From: an uncultured Desulfatitalea sp.
GTDB lineage: Bacteria > Desulfobacterota > Desulfobacteria > Desulfobacterales > Desulfosarcinaceae
DNA length: 64,000 nt
Direction of reading: 5' to 3'
NCBI GenBank assembly: GCA_937868765.1
Contig: CALMNL010000004.1
Location: 1,004,749 to 1,068,748, forward strand
The position numbers and the translations under genes are program-made. Below the pieces are notes generated by a model. That model was not told the DNA's origin. It did not search any database and worked only from the letters and a program-made list of their open reading frames with translations. Of the stretch, positions 10,197 through 19,563 are shown in pieces (position 1 is the stretch's first letter; each line of letters opens with the position of its first letter).

Positions 10197-12920
10197 TCAC
10201 TCCTGCTGTTTGGGCTCGAAGGCGTCGGCCTTGCCGGCGGCCAGCAGCTTTTCGGCATCGAGCAGCCCGAAGAGCTGGATAAGCTTGGCCACGATGCCGG
10301 TCCAGCCGGTCTGGTGGCTGGCCCCCAGCCCCGCCCCGTTGTCCCCGTGAAAGTACTCGTAAAAGAGGATGTGGTCACGCCAGTGGGGGTCGGTCTGGAA
10401 CTTCTCCGAACCGCCGTAGACCGGCCGGCGGCCCTGGGCGTCCCGCAGAAAAATGCGGGTGAGCCGGCCGGATATCTCCTGGGCCACCTCGAAGAGGTTC
10501 AACATCCGGCCCGAGCCGGTGGGGCACTCGATCTGAAACGAGTCGCCGTAGTAGACGTAGAAATTGAGCAACGCTCGGAGAATCAGGGCGTTGACCGGCA
10601 TCCAGACCGGGCCGCGCCAGTTGGAATTGCCGCCGAACATCCCGGTGTCCGATTCGGCCGGCAGATAGCCCACGCGGTACTCCTGGCCCCCGGCGTTAAA
10701 GATGTACGGATGCTGTTCGTGATATTTGGAGAGCGAGCGGATGCCGTAGGGTCCCAAAAATTCGTTTTCGTCCAGCATCTTCGACAGAACCCGGCGCAGC
10801 CGCTGCGGGTTGAGCAGGGCGAAGATGCCTCGTTCGTTCACCCCCAGGCGGCCGGGACCGGTGGGGTGGATGCCGTCGAGCAGTTCGGGCATCTGGGCCG
10901 TGCGCGCCCGGACCGCGGCCGCCGCCCCGGGCACCCGCTCGCGCTGCCAGCGCTCGATGACCGTCGTGGCGCACAGGGGCAGCAGGCCCACCATGGAACG
11001 CACCTTGAGGCGCGTACCGCTGCCGTCGGGCAGGCGCAGCAGGTCGTAGTAAAAGCCGTCCTCTTCGTCCCACATTCCGTCGGGGCCGGGCTTGTTCATG
11101 GCCGCGGCGATATAGAGGAAGTGCTCGACGAACTTGAAGACCATGTCTTCGTAGCTCGGGTCGTGGGGCACCAGCTCCACGGCCAGTTCGAGCATGTTCT
11201 GGGTGAAGAGCGCCATCCAGGCCGTGCCGTCGGCCTGTTCCAGGTGACCGCCGGTGGGCAGCGGCGCGCTGCGGTCGAAGACCCCGATGTTGTCCAGGCC
11301 GAGGAACCCCCCCTCGAAGACGTTCTTGCCGAAACGGTCCTTGCGGTTGACCCACCAGGTGAAGTTGAGCAGCAGCTTGTTGAAGGCCGACTTGAGGAAG
11401 GGGATGTCGGTCTCGCCGCGCAGGGCCTGCTCAGTGCGGTGCAGGAACAAGGTGGCGAAGGCATGCACCGGCGGGTTCACGTCGCTGAAGTTCCATTCGT
11501 AGGCCGGCAACTGACCGCTGGGATGCAGGTAGAACCCGCGCAGCATCAGCTCCATCTGCTCCTTGGCGAAGTCGGGGTCCACGATGGAAAGCGGCAACGT
11601 ATGGAAGGCCAGGTCCCAGGCCGCGTACCAGGGGTACTCCCACTTGTCGGGCATGGAGATGATGTTGTCGTTGATCATGTGGAACCACTCCCAGTTGCGG
11701 AACGGGCGGCTGCCGTGGTGCAGGGGGTGGGCGCGGTGCTCCTCGAGCCAGGCGTCGGCGTCGAAGTAGTAGTACTGCTTGGACCAGAGCATGCCGGCCA
11801 GGGCTTGGCGCATCACGGCGGCCGCGTCGGCCGAGGCCGAGGGCGGCGTGACGGCGCGGTAGAATTCGTCCGCCTCGGCCAGCCGCGCGGCCATGGCGTT
11901 ATCGAAGGCCGGTCCAAACTCCGTGGCGGTCGTTGCCTGAGCGGCCAGGCGCAGCCGCACCGTGGCCGACCGGCCCGGTTCCAGGCGCAGCCGGTAGTGG
12001 GCCGCTGCCTTGGTGCCCCGCCGCTCGGGGTTGACCGCCTCCCGCCGACCGTGCACCACAGAGTCGTTGATGCCGTCCTTGAGGTACGGCCCCGCGTTGG
12101 GGTAGTCCAGACGCAGCCGGATGTGGTTGGTCTCGTTTTCGGTGAAGAGCATCTCCGGGTCGCCCTCGCAGCAAAGGCGATACGCCCCCAGGGCCGCATG
12201 GGTCGCCGCCACGACCCGGGTGCCGGCCGGGCCCTCGGCCTGCTGGAGCAGCGGCTTGGGGGAGGGTTTGGCGATCCAGGCGGCCCAGTCGTTGCGGAAC
12301 CACAGGGTGGGCAGCAGGTGCAGCTCGGCCGCCTCCGGCCCGCGGTTGACCGCGGTGATGCGCACCAGGATCTCTTCAGGGCCCTGCTTGGCGTACTCCA
12401 CGAAGACGTCGAAGTAGCGGCCCTGGTCGAAGACGCCGGTATCGAGCAGTTCGTACTCCATTTCGTAGCGGGTGCGGCCCCGGTTGACATCCACCAGCCG
12501 GGCATAGGGAAAGGCGGCCTGGGGGTACTTGTACAGATACTTCATGTAGGAGTGGGTCGGCGTGCTGTCGAGGTAAAAGTAGTATTCCTTGACATCCTCG
12601 CCGTGGTTGGCCTCGCTGTTGGTCAGGCCGAAGAGCCGCTCTTTCAGAATCGGGTCTTTACCGTTCCACAGGGCCAGGGCGAAGCAGAGCCGCTGCTTTT
12701 CGTCGCTGATGCCGCCCAGGCCGTCTTCGCCCCAGCGGTAGGCCCGGGAGCGGGCATGGTCGTGGGTGAAGAAGTTCCAGGCGTCGCCGTTCTCGCTGTA
12801 GTCCTCGCGCACCGTGCCCCACTGCCGCTCGCTCAGATAGGGGCCCCACTTGCGCCAGGCCACCCCCTGGCCGGCTTCGGCCAGGCGTTGTCGTTCGGCA
12901 TTCGTTCGGATCTTCGTCAT
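10197..12920 (-). CDS. GH63-family-type glycosidase (large (alpha/alpha)6 glucosidase-like enzyme)
   Basis: This is a 907-aa cytoplasmic-looking protein with no signal peptide. It starts MTKIRTNAERQRLAEAG and soon shows WGPYLSERQWGTVREDYS and WNFFTHDHARSRAYRWGEDG, typical of the GH63/mannosylglycerate-hydrolase-like group. The catalytic-domain landmarks are WDLAFHTLPL, NWRGPVWMPVNALI and FYEYFHGDNGAGLGASHQTG. Such enzymes hydrolyse alpha-glucosides or compatible-solute glycosides; the substrate cannot be read from sequence. An AGGAGGG site precedes the start. It is monocistronic by position: it converges on the HEPN-like gene and is followed upstream by a 104-nt gap. Confidence 0.8.
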   Translation of the reverse strand: MTKIRTNAERQRLAEAGQGVAWRKWGPYLSERQWGTVREDYSENGDAWNFFTHDHARSRAYRWGEDGLGGISDEKQRLCFALALWNGKDPILKERLFGLTNSEANHGEDVKEYYFYLDSTPTHSYMKYLYKYPQAAFPYARLVDVNRGRTRYEMEYELLDTGVFDQGRYFDVFVEYAKQGPEEILVRITAVNRGPEAAELHLLPTLWFRNDWAAWIAKPSPKPLLQQAEGPAGTRVVAATHAALGAYRLCCEGDPEMLFTENETNHIRLRLDYPNAGPYLKDGINDSVVHGRREAVNPERRGTKAAAHYRLRLEPGRSATVRLRLAAQATTATEFGPAFDNAMAARLAEADEFYRAVTPPSASADAAAVMRQALAGMLWSKQYYYFDADAWLEEHRAHPLHHGSRPFRNWEWFHMINDNIISMPDKWEYPWYAAWDLAFHTLPLSIVDPDFAKEQMELMLRGFYLHPSGQLPAYEWNFSDVNPPVHAFATLFLHRTEQALRGETDIPFLKSAFNKLLLNFTWWVNRKDRFGKNVFEGGFLGLDNIGVFDRSAPLPTGGHLEQADGTAWMALFTQNMLELAVELVPHDPSYEDMVFKFVEHFLYIAAAMNKPGPDGMWDEEDGFYYDLLRLPDGSGTRLKVRSMVGLLPLCATTVIERWQRERVPGAAAAVRARTAQMPELLDGIHPTGPGRLGVNERGIFALLNPQRLRRVLSKMLDENEFLGPYGIRSLSKYHEQHPYIFNAGGQEYRVGYLPAESDTGMFGGNSNWRGPVWMPVNALILRALLNFYVYYGDSFQIECPTGSGRMLNLFEVAQEISGRLTRIFLRDAQGRRPVYGGSEKFQTDPHWRDHILFYEYFHGDNGAGLGASHQTGWTGIVAKLIQLFGLLDAEKLLAAGKADAFEPKQQE

Positions 12921-13024
12921 CGCGACCCTCCTTGGCTGTCATGATTGTGGCGTGAACCCCTGAACTCGGAACGGGCGCATCCCTGCCGGATGCCCGCGCA
13001 TCGGCCCTGGGGCGGGCGTTGGGC

Positions 13025-14086
13025 CTACCCGGTGGGAATGGTCACCACCGGCGCGCCGCCTTTGTCCCCGGTTTCCACCAGGGTGAAGACGAACATCAAA
13101 AAGGTGAAAAGCTTCTTGGAGCCCAGATCCCGGTCGTCGATGTAAAAATGGGTGCCGCGGTAGGCCACCGACACGAAGGCGTCGGAAGGCTTGGCGGCGG
13201 CGCTCTGAATCCGGATCAACGGCGGTACGCTCTGCCCGGCCACCGTTTGCGCCGCGGCCGGTGCGACCCGCTTTTCCTGGACATCGGCGGCCGGCACCTC
13301 GATGTCGGCGGAGATGTCCACCAGCACCTCCAGGACTGAACGGGTCAGGATCGCAATCTCGCGGTCGTCTTTCGGAATCGCGCCGTACGCGACCCGGAAC
13401 TCATCGGCCTGGGGGTTTAGATGCAAGAGGCCGCGCACCTGTTGGGACAATGCCTCGACGGCCGGATCGCCGCGGCCGCGAATCACCAGCAGGGCCGACT
13501 CCCCCTGGTCCATGCGGGTGTGGCGCATGCCGATGGCGCCGGCCGCCTGGATTTTGCGCATGGTCCGGACCAGCTCGTGGAATTCGGGGGTCATGGGGGA
13601 GGTTCGCAGGTCCCCGCCGAAGCGATTGCGCAGCCCGTTGATCTCGTGGACCAGCGCGCGCAGGATCAGGTCCACCGGATAGCCGCCCTGGATCAGGCTG
13701 AGGACGGCCGCGGGCGGGATGGGCGACATCAGGCTACGGGCGAATTTGTCGCCGACGACGGGGGTGAAGGTGATGGTGGGGCGCTCCACGTAATTGCCGG
13801 TGGCCCCCATGGATTCCGAACTGCTCCAGGGGTTGTTGTTGATCGTGGCCCCCAGGTTGATCTGGCCGGCGATCTGGTACTGGCTGATCACCGATGAGAC
13901 ATCCATGAAGACCGGGGCATCGCCGTAGCGGATTTTCACCAAATTGTAGAGCATCTGGCGTTTCCAGGAGTCCGCGATGGCCGCGTTGTAATCGAACCGG
14001 TCCCGGGGGATGGTCCTGGGCCCGATGCCCGTGCAGCCGCACAGACCCAGGACTCCGACCAGCAGCAAAAGGGGAATCCGATGCAT
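13025..14086 (-). CDS. Hypothetical outer-envelope lipoprotein
   Basis: This 353-aa protein starts at the ATG at 14086, which is preceded by GGAGGAG; the longer open frame lacks this support. Its signal peptide ends in a lipobox (LLLVGVLGLCGC, Cys near residue 17). The mature part has a well-folded look (FDYNAAIADSWKRQMLYNLVKIRYG, then TITFTPVVGDKFARSLMSPI), and a C-terminal strand TDKF-type region reads THFYIDDRDLGSK. I do not recognise a characterised family. A 16-bp palindrome (14237-14252) lies 151 nt upstream and matches one beside the FixJ-like regulator's target region, so it may belong to that regulon. The HD-GYP gene is upstream on the same strand. Confidence 0.7.
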   Translation of the reverse strand: MHRIPLLLLVGVLGLCGCTGIGPRTIPRDRFDYNAAIADSWKRQMLYNLVKIRYGDAPVFMDVSSVISQYQIAGQINLGATINNNPWSSSESMGATGNYVERPTITFTPVVGDKFARSLMSPIPPAAVLSLIQGGYPVDLILRALVHEINGLRNRFGGDLRTSPMTPEFHELVRTMRKIQAAGAIGMRHTRMDQGESALLVIRGRGDPAVEALSQQVRGLLHLNPQADEFRVAYGAIPKDDREIAILTRSVLEVLVDISADIEVPAADVQEKRVAPAAAQTVAGQSVPPLIRIQSAAAKPSDAFVSVAYRGTHFYIDDRDLGSKKLFTFLMFVFTLVETGDKGGAPVVTIPTG

Positions 14087-14236
14087 CGGCGCGCTCCTCC
14101 CGAAAAAAGGAATCTGGCACGGCGTCGTGGAGGGGAAAATCGGCATCGGCGCAGGCAATGGGCGGCGGTCCGTGTGCGCTCAACTGGAAAAGCCAGAGTA
14201 TCTTTTCTTCTATCAAGACGGCGGCGCATCGGCCTA

Positions 14237-14252
14237 TAGGACTTTGGTCCTA
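14237..14252. promoter_or_regulatory. 16-bp palindrome (site A), candidate response-regulator site
   Basis: TAGGAC-TTTG-GTCCTA is a perfect 6-bp inverted repeat. Read on the minus strand (TAGGACCAAAGTCCTA), it differs at two positions from site B at 19564-19579 (TAAGACCAAGGTCCTA). The copies have the same orientation relative to their downstream genes, here the lipoprotein at 13025-14086. Binding by the FixJ-like regulator is inference. Confidence 0.45.
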
Positions 14253-14262
14253 CGTGGCGGGA

Positions 14263-15621
14263 TCAGTAGGTCAGGGTCTCGATGCCCGCCGAAAAGTATT
14301 TGCGGGTGATCTGTTCCAGGGCGGCCCTGAGCGGCGCGCCCTCCTGGTCGCTGAATTCCTTGTACAATCCCGGCGCCAGGGTGGCGAACAGGTCCAGCAG
14401 GCGCGGGTCGAAGTGGGTGCCCCGGCCCTGCTCCAGGATCTGCATGGTTTCCTGCAGCGAGAGCGGCTTTTTGTAGGGGCGCTTGGAGTTCAGGGCGTCG
14501 AAGACGTCCACGATGGCGAAGATGCGCGCGGCCAGCGGGATCTGTTCGGCCTTCATGCCCCGGGGATAGCCGTTGCCGTCGTACTTTTCATGGTGGGCCG
14601 TGACCACGTCGGCGGCCTCCTCCAGCCATTTGGAGCGCTGGACGATATCGCCGCCGTGAGCCACGTGGGTCTTCATGACGGCGTACTCCTTTTCGTCCAG
14701 GCGCCCGGGCTTGAGCAGGATCTCATCGCGGATGCCGATCTTGCCCACGTCGTGCAGGAAGGCGCCCTTGATCAGCCGCTGGGTGGCCACAGGGTCCATG
14801 CCCAGGGCTTCGGCCATGCGCACGGCGTAGATGGTCACCCGGTAGTTGTGGGCGTCGGTGTCGCTGTCGCGCTTGGCGATGGCGCTGCCCAGCACCGCGA
14901 GGGTCTCCATGTTGGAATCGAGCAATGTTTCCGAATAGCGGGCCAGCCGGCGGGTGAGGTGCAGGATCACCGGGTAGAGCATGGCCGCGGTGCACAGCAC
15001 CACGGCCAACATGTAGCCGATGGATACGAACGTGCTTCGCCGGACCGCCGCCAGGGTCCGGTCCGAGAGGGCGAACATGGCCTCGGCATACCCGACGACG
15101 GCATGCTCCGGGGTTTCCACCGCCGCCACCAGATGGATATAAGGCCGCCCCGCAAGGCGCACGACCCGGTGAAAGGGCGCCTCGGGCGAAGGAAAGCGGC
15201 TGGTCGTGGTGGCCACGAAGCGTTGCGCCAGGTCGGCGCGGGGATCGTCGGCCTTTTTGAATGTCCCCTTTTTATCGCCGGCGGCCGTATAAAAAAAGGC
15301 GTAGACGAAGTCGCCGTAATGCTGCCGGGCGGGGATGGGCAGGCGTCCCAGGCCGAGCAGTTGCTCGAACGCGCGTCCGGGTTCGATGGCCTGCTCCTGG
15401 GCCATCAGGCGGGTTTGATAGAGGATGAGGTCCAGCCGGTTCAGTGCGCCCTCGAGCACGTTCCGGCCGATGTTGCGCGACTGGGCGGCATAGATCAGCA
15501 GGCCGAAGACCAGCGCGACGCAAAGGCTGACCGCCAGAACCCGCAGGGCCAGGGTCCGATATACGAAGGTGGACAACGACCGGGACGTCTTCGACCTCTC
15601 CGGTGCTGCGGTTTCGGGCAT
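14263..15621 (-). CDS. Membrane-anchored HD-GYP phosphodiesterase
   Basis: This 452-aa protein has a first membrane helix near residues 27-48 (ALRVLAVSLCVALVFGLLIYAA), a periplasmic or extracytoplasmic sensor region of about 170 residues, and a second helix around 235-260 (YMLAVVLCTAAMLYPVIL). A cytoplasmic HD-GYP domain follows. The diagnostic residues are intact: HDVGKIGI, a conserved KTHVAHGG, and HHEKYDGNGYPRG (GYP). HD-GYP proteins degrade cyclic di-GMP or related cyclic dinucleotides; here activity would respond to an external signal. GGAGGAGG precedes the start. The small gene at 15672-15926 lies 50 nt upstream on the same strand, and the two may form an operon. Confidence 0.87.
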   Translation of the reverse strand: MPETAAPERSKTSRSLSTFVYRTLALRVLAVSLCVALVFGLLIYAAQSRNIGRNVLEGALNRLDLILYQTRLMAQEQAIEPGRAFEQLLGLGRLPIPARQHYGDFVYAFFYTAAGDKKGTFKKADDPRADLAQRFVATTTSRFPSPEAPFHRVVRLAGRPYIHLVAAVETPEHAVVGYAEAMFALSDRTLAAVRRSTFVSIGYMLAVVLCTAAMLYPVILHLTRRLARYSETLLDSNMETLAVLGSAIAKRDSDTDAHNYRVTIYAVRMAEALGMDPVATQRLIKGAFLHDVGKIGIRDEILLKPGRLDEKEYAVMKTHVAHGGDIVQRSKWLEEAADVVTAHHEKYDGNGYPRGMKAEQIPLAARIFAIVDVFDALNSKRPYKKPLSLQETMQILEQGRGTHFDPRLLDLFATLAPGLYKEFSDQEGAPLRAALEQITRKYFSAGIETLTY

Positions 15622-15671
15622 AACCTCCTCCTTCCGGTGCTCGGGCGACCGCGCGGGTCGCCGGCGGGCGC

Positions 15672-15926
15672 TTATTCCTTCAGGCGCGCGCCGGTGATGG
15701 CCGTCTCCGGAAGCTTGTCCGGGCAGGGGGAGACCCGGATGTACTTCACGTTGTTGTAAGGGATGGTGTACATGGCCCCCTCGACCTCGATGACCAGCGA
15801 CTGTTCCTTCAAGGTTCCGCGCAGGGCCGTGACGATCTTGGTGGGATCGTCGATCTGCCTGGGAAACTCGAACTGCATGTCCGTGCCGTCGGTAAAGGCG
15901 ATGGTGATGCGTCGGTCATTCTTCAT
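15672..15926 (-). CDS. Small hypothetical protein, 84 aa
   Basis: The start at 15926 is chosen because CAGGGAGG precedes it; the open frame extending to 16052 has no ribosome site. The protein is mostly beta in appearance: RRITIAFTDGTDMQFEFPRQ, then LVIEVEGAMYTIPYNNVKYI. This looks like a small barrel or LSm/PilZ-sized fold, but no family is recognised. It has no signal peptide. It lies upstream of the HD-GYP gene by 50 nt on the same strand, so a role in the same signalling unit is possible but unproven. Confidence 0.55.
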   Translation of the reverse strand: MKNDRRITIAFTDGTDMQFEFPRQIDDPTKIVTALRGTLKEQSLVIEVEGAMYTIPYNNVKYIRVSPCPDKLPETAITGARLKE

Positions 15927-16055
15927 GGGCGCCTCCCTGTTATCTTCAAGCGATGAGTTTGTGTAAAACGACAGGGGATTAAAAATCAAATTCATTTTAG
16001 GGGATCGGCGCCCCTGACGGACCTTGACGGGACCGTGACGACATATGCACAAGCA

Positions 16056-16084
16056 TTGACATGCAATCGCATCTTTGACATAGT
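16056..16084 (+). promoter_or_regulatory. Candidate sigma70 promoter for the lipoprotein/histidine-kinase operon
   Basis: A consensus -35 box TTGACA (16056-16061) is followed after 17 bp by CATAGT (4/6 match to TATAAT). A second TTGACA lies at 16075-16080. The surrounding 15950-16140 region is strikingly A/T-rich compared with the rest of the window and separates divergent genes. The -10 match is only moderate. Confidence 0.4.
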
Positions 16085-16162
16085 CGTTATTAAATTAAAT
16101 AAGTTATATCTCACTATTATCAATAGAAAAATTCATTACCCCGGCAGCAATGGAGCACACCC

Positions 16163-16618
16163 ATGATCCCACGCGAAGCGCAGCAGAAATCTTCCAGGGC
16201 CTGGCTTGGCCCACTATTGGGGTTGGCGCTGGGGTGGGCCCTGGTGCTGGCGTTGGCCGCCTGCGCCCATGGACCCTTTGCGGGCCGCGCGGAGCCGCGC
16301 TGGATCGAAGTGCGCAACGAGACCGGGGCCGACCTGGCCTATGTCTATCTGTCCGGCCACACCCGCCACGGCGCCGCGGGCCCCCGCTATGCTTCCCTGT
16401 CACCGGTACCCCGGGGCGCGACCCAGCGGGCCGGGCGGCCCACCGATCCGCCCGCGCTGCCCGCTCAAGCGATGGTGCGGTTTCAGGTCGAAAACGGTCC
16501 GGAAATCAGCGCGGTGGTCGATTTGAAGCCCGTGCTTGGTCAGGCCGGAGCCGATCCCGGCCAAACCCTCGTTTTCCGCATCCGGCCCGACCGCAGCGTG
16601 GAGGCCCTGCTGGAATGA
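16163..16618 (+). CDS. Small lipoprotein upstream of the sensor kinase
   Basis: This 151-aa protein has a long hydrophobic signal segment and a lipobox (ALVLALAAC, Cys near residue 34). The mature part reads WIEVRNETGADLAYVYLSG and VRFQVENGPEISAVVDLKP, a small beta-sandwich-like domain. Family unknown. Its stop overlaps the start of the histidine kinase by 4 nt (ATGA), so the two are probably co-translated. A role as periplasmic accessory to the kinase sensor is a reasonable guess from that coupling only. Confidence 0.65.
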   Translation: MIPREAQQKSSRAWLGPLLGLALGWALVLALAACAHGPFAGRAEPRWIEVRNETGADLAYVYLSGHTRHGAAGPRYASLSPVPRGATQRAGRPTDPPALPAQAMVRFQVENGPEISAVVDLKPVLGQAGADPGQTLVFRIRPDRSVEALLE

Positions 16619-18861
16619 AACCCATGCACGGCGGCAACGGCATCCAGCGACGCTTTCGCCTCCCCCGCCGCGTCCGGGGCTGGATGGCCCTCCTGCTGCT
16701 GGGGCTCTGCGCGACGGCCTGGGGCGCCGAGGCCCCGAAAACGGTGCTGGTGCTCGACGCCTACGGCCGCAACATGACGCCCATCAGCACCGTGATCTCG
16801 GTCTTGCGCACCGAGCTCTCTGCACGCGCCCCCTGGCCCGTGGAGGTCCAGATCGTCTCCCTGGAGATGGCCCGCTTCGGCGAACCCGATCAGGCCCATG
16901 TCTTCCTCGATTTCCTCGCCAAGCGCTATGCGCACCGGCCGCCGGACCTGCTGGTCACCACGGGCGGGCCCGCCGTCACATTCGCGGTGCAGCACCGGGC
17001 CAGGCTGTTTCCCGGCACGCCGATCCTGATGGCCGGCGTGGCCGAACAGGTGCTGGGCGGCGTGCCCCGCCTGGACAACGCGGTGGCGGTCCCCCTGCGC
17101 ATCGGCCTGGGCGATGCCATGGCGAACATCCTGCAACTGCTGCCGGCAACGCGATCGGTGATGGTGGTCCTGGGCGCCTCCCCCCTGGAAAACTTCTGGA
17201 CCGAGCAATGCCGCCGGGCCTTCGCGCCGTATGCCGGCCGGGTGCGGTTCGACTACCTGGACAGCCTCTCTTTCGAAGAGATCCGACGCCGCGCGGCCGC
17301 GCCGCCCGCCGACACGGCCATTTTTTACGGACTGATGATCAAGGACCAGGCCGGCATTGTCTTCGATCCGGCCGATGCGCTCAAGTCCCTGATCGAAGCG
17401 GCCAATGCCCCGGTCTTCGTCCTGCACGAAAGCTTCTTCGGTTTCGGGGCCGTGGGCGGCCGCCTGATTTCCGAGCGCGCGGCCGGCGCGCAAGCCGCGG
17501 ATGTGGCCCTGCAGTTGCTGGCGGGCACGCCCGCGGCGCGCATCTCTGCGGCCCCCCAGGAGATGACCCCGCCGCGCTACGACTGGCGGGCCCTGCACCG
17601 CTGGCGGATCGACGAACGGCTACTGCCCCCCGACGCCGAGATCCGCTTCCGCCGGCCCTCCCTGTGGGAAGAGTACGGCCACGCCATCATGGCCGGCCTG
17701 CTCGTGCTTTTGCTTCAAAGTGTCCTGATCGTCTTCCTTTTCATGCAACGCAACCGCCTGCGCCGGACGGATGCCGAACTGGCCCGAAGCGAGCAGCGGC
17801 TGCGCCGGATCACCGACGCCTTGCCGGTGCTCATCGCCCACATCGACCGCCGGCAGCGCTATCGTTTCCTCAACGCGGCCTACGAGGAATGGTTCGGCAT
17901 CGCGCCCGAAGCAGTGCTCGGCCGCCCCATACGGGAGGTGGTGGGCGAGGCCCTCTACGCCGAGATCCAAGACCATGTAGGCCGGGTGCTGGCCGGCGAA
18001 CCGGTGCGCTTCGCCAAGCGTATCGCCCTGGAGGGCGGACGGCGCATCTCCATCGAAGCGATCTACGTGCCGGATACGGACCCCTCGGGCCGCGTGCGCG
18101 GTTTTTATGCGCTGGTCATGGATGTCACCGAACGCGAGCATGCCCGTCAGGAATCCAAGCGGTTGTATGACGCGCTGCTGCACGCCGGCCGCGTCTCCAC
18201 CATGGGGGAACTCGCCGGCACCCTGGCCCACGAGATCAATCAACCGTTGAGCGCCATCATGAGCAATGCTCAGGCGGCCAAGCGGTTTCTGGATGCGTCG
18301 GCCCTGGACGAAGTCAGGGAGATCCTGCCCGACATCGCCGGCGAGGCGGCCCGGGCCGGCCAGGTGATCGAGCGGTTGAGGGCTTTGTTGAAAAATTCCA
18401 CCACCACCTTCGAGCCTATCGACCTCAATAGCGTCATCGCGGAGGTGGTTGATCTGCTCAGGCGTGACGCCGCCGGCCGCAGTGTCTCCGTGGAGACCGA
18501 CGCGCACCCCGGTCCGCTGCCGGTGCGCGGGGACCGCATCCAACTGCAACAAGTGGTCATGAACCTGATGATGAATGCCTTCGAAGCCATGGAACAACAA
18601 CCCCGGACCGACCGCCGCATCCGGATTCGCACCTTCCGGGACGCCTCGGGCATCACCGCGGCCATAGAAGACACCGGCGGTGGGGTGGCACCCGAGGAAA
18701 AGGACAAGATCTTCAATGCCTACCACACCTCCAAACCCGACGGCATGGGCATGGGGCTGTCCATCTGCCGCTCCATCCTCCGGCGCCATCAAGGCCGAAT
18801 ATGGGTCGAAAACAACCTCCAAGGCGGCGCCACCTTTTATTTCACTTTGCCCGTGGCTTGA
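16615..18861 (+). CDS. Sensor histidine kinase with periplasmic ABC-substrate-binding-like sensor and PAS domain
   Basis: This 748-aa protein starts at the ATG overlapping the preceding stop. A signal/anchor helix lies near 22-38. Residues about 40-340 resemble the ABC_sub_bind periplasmic fold (KTVLVLDAYGRNMTPIST, DLLVTTGGPAVTFAVQ, ETAIFYGL-like segments), as in sensor kinases that bind small ligands. A second membrane helix is near 355-378. A PAS domain (about 395-515; RITDALPVLIAHIDRRQRY) follows. The kinase core has the H-box AHEINQPL with His539, then NLMMNAFEAM, DTGGGV and GMGMGLSI. The FixJ-like regulator gene starts 14 nt downstream and is the obvious partner. Confidence 0.88.
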   Translation: MKPMHGGNGIQRRFRLPRRVRGWMALLLLGLCATAWGAEAPKTVLVLDAYGRNMTPISTVISVLRTELSARAPWPVEVQIVSLEMARFGEPDQAHVFLDFLAKRYAHRPPDLLVTTGGPAVTFAVQHRARLFPGTPILMAGVAEQVLGGVPRLDNAVAVPLRIGLGDAMANILQLLPATRSVMVVLGASPLENFWTEQCRRAFAPYAGRVRFDYLDSLSFEEIRRRAAAPPADTAIFYGLMIKDQAGIVFDPADALKSLIEAANAPVFVLHESFFGFGAVGGRLISERAAGAQAADVALQLLAGTPAARISAAPQEMTPPRYDWRALHRWRIDERLLPPDAEIRFRRPSLWEEYGHAIMAGLLVLLLQSVLIVFLFMQRNRLRRTDAELARSEQRLRRITDALPVLIAHIDRRQRYRFLNAAYEEWFGIAPEAVLGRPIREVVGEALYAEIQDHVGRVLAGEPVRFAKRIALEGGRRISIEAIYVPDTDPSGRVRGFYALVMDVTEREHARQESKRLYDALLHAGRVSTMGELAGTLAHEINQPLSAIMSNAQAAKRFLDASALDEVREILPDIAGEAARAGQVIERLRALLKNSTTTFEPIDLNSVIAEVVDLLRRDAAGRSVSVETDAHPGPLPVRGDRIQLQQVVMNLMMNAFEAMEQQPRTDRRIRIRTFRDASGITAAIEDTGGGVAPEEKDKIFNAYHTSKPDGMGMGLSICRSILRRHQGRIWVENNLQGGATFYFTLPVA

Positions 18862-18875
18862 GTTATGTAAATGAA

Positions 18876-19550
18876 ATGGACGCCCCGCCAGACAACGCAC
18901 GTCCGGATCAGACGATTTTCGTGGTGGACGACGACCCTGCCGTACGCAAATCCCTGACGCGGCTGCTCAGGTCCGCCGGCTACCATACTTCGAGCTTCGA
19001 TTCGGCCGAAACCTTTCTCCGCTGTTGGGCGGAGCACGCGATGCCCGGCTGCGTGCTGCTCGACCTCTCCATGCCCGGCCTGGACGGGCTTGAGCTGCAG
19101 CAGCGGCTGAATGCCTCCGGCCTGGCGATCCCCTTGATCTTCATCACCGGTCATGGTGACATTCCGTCCACGGTGAGCGCCATGAAGGCCGGCGCCGTCG
19201 ATTTCCTATCGAAACCCATCAGAGAAGAGGCGCTCCTGGGGGCCGTCAACGAAGCCCTGGAGCGGGATCGGCGCCGGCGCCGGACGCGCGCCGAACACAA
19301 GGCCGTGGATCGATCATACCAGACCCTGACGCCCCGGGAACGGGAAGTGTTGGCGCTGGTGGTCGGCGGGTTGCTCAACAAACAGATCGCCGCGGCCCTG
19401 GGCGCCAGCGAAAAGACGGTCAAAATCCACCGCGGCCGGGTCATGGAAAAAATGAAGGCCCGCTCGGTGCCCGATCTGGTGCGCGCTGCCCAGAAACTGG
19501 GCATCGGTCCGGATACCTCGTCCGAAGGCCCGGCCGGCCCATCGCGCTGA
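18876..19550 (+). CDS. FixJ/LuxR-family two-component response regulator
   Basis: This 224-aa protein starts at the ATG at 18876 just after the kinase stop. The receiver domain has the acidic pocket VVDDD, phospho-acceptor Asp63 in LLDLSMPG, the conserved Thr (FITGHGD) and Lys (LSKP). The C-terminal LuxR-type helix-turn-helix is clear: LTPREREVLALVVGGLLNKQ, then LGASEKTVKIHRGRVMEKM. It is most likely phosphorylated by the adjoining kinase. Fourteen nucleotides after its stop lies a 16-bp palindrome, repeated upstream of another gene in this region; these are candidate targets. No autoregulatory site is visible upstream. Confidence 0.92.
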   Translation: MDAPPDNARPDQTIFVVDDDPAVRKSLTRLLRSAGYHTSSFDSAETFLRCWAEHAMPGCVLLDLSMPGLDGLELQQRLNASGLAIPLIFITGHGDIPSTVSAMKAGAVDFLSKPIREEALLGAVNEALERDRRRRRTRAEHKAVDRSYQTLTPREREVLALVVGGLLNKQIAAALGASEKTVKIHRGRVMEKMKARSVPDLVRAAQKLGIGPDTSSEGPAGPSR

Positions 19551-19563
19551 GTCCCGCCGTGCA

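Noticed and set aside
9993-12944. 983-codon plus-strand open frame over the GH63-type gene
   Set aside because: It is the antisense of the glycosidase gene, whose motifs are clear. It has no ribosome site and a low-complexity composition.
14158-15759. 533-codon plus-strand open frame over the HD-GYP gene
   Set aside because: The HD-GYP motifs are on the minus strand. The antisense translation has no recognisable domain.
16150-16614. Extending the histidine kinase upstream to 16150
   Set aside because: That part overlaps the lipoprotein gene in another frame and has an Arg/Pro/Gly-rich shadow translation. The ATGA overlap at 16615 is the natural start.
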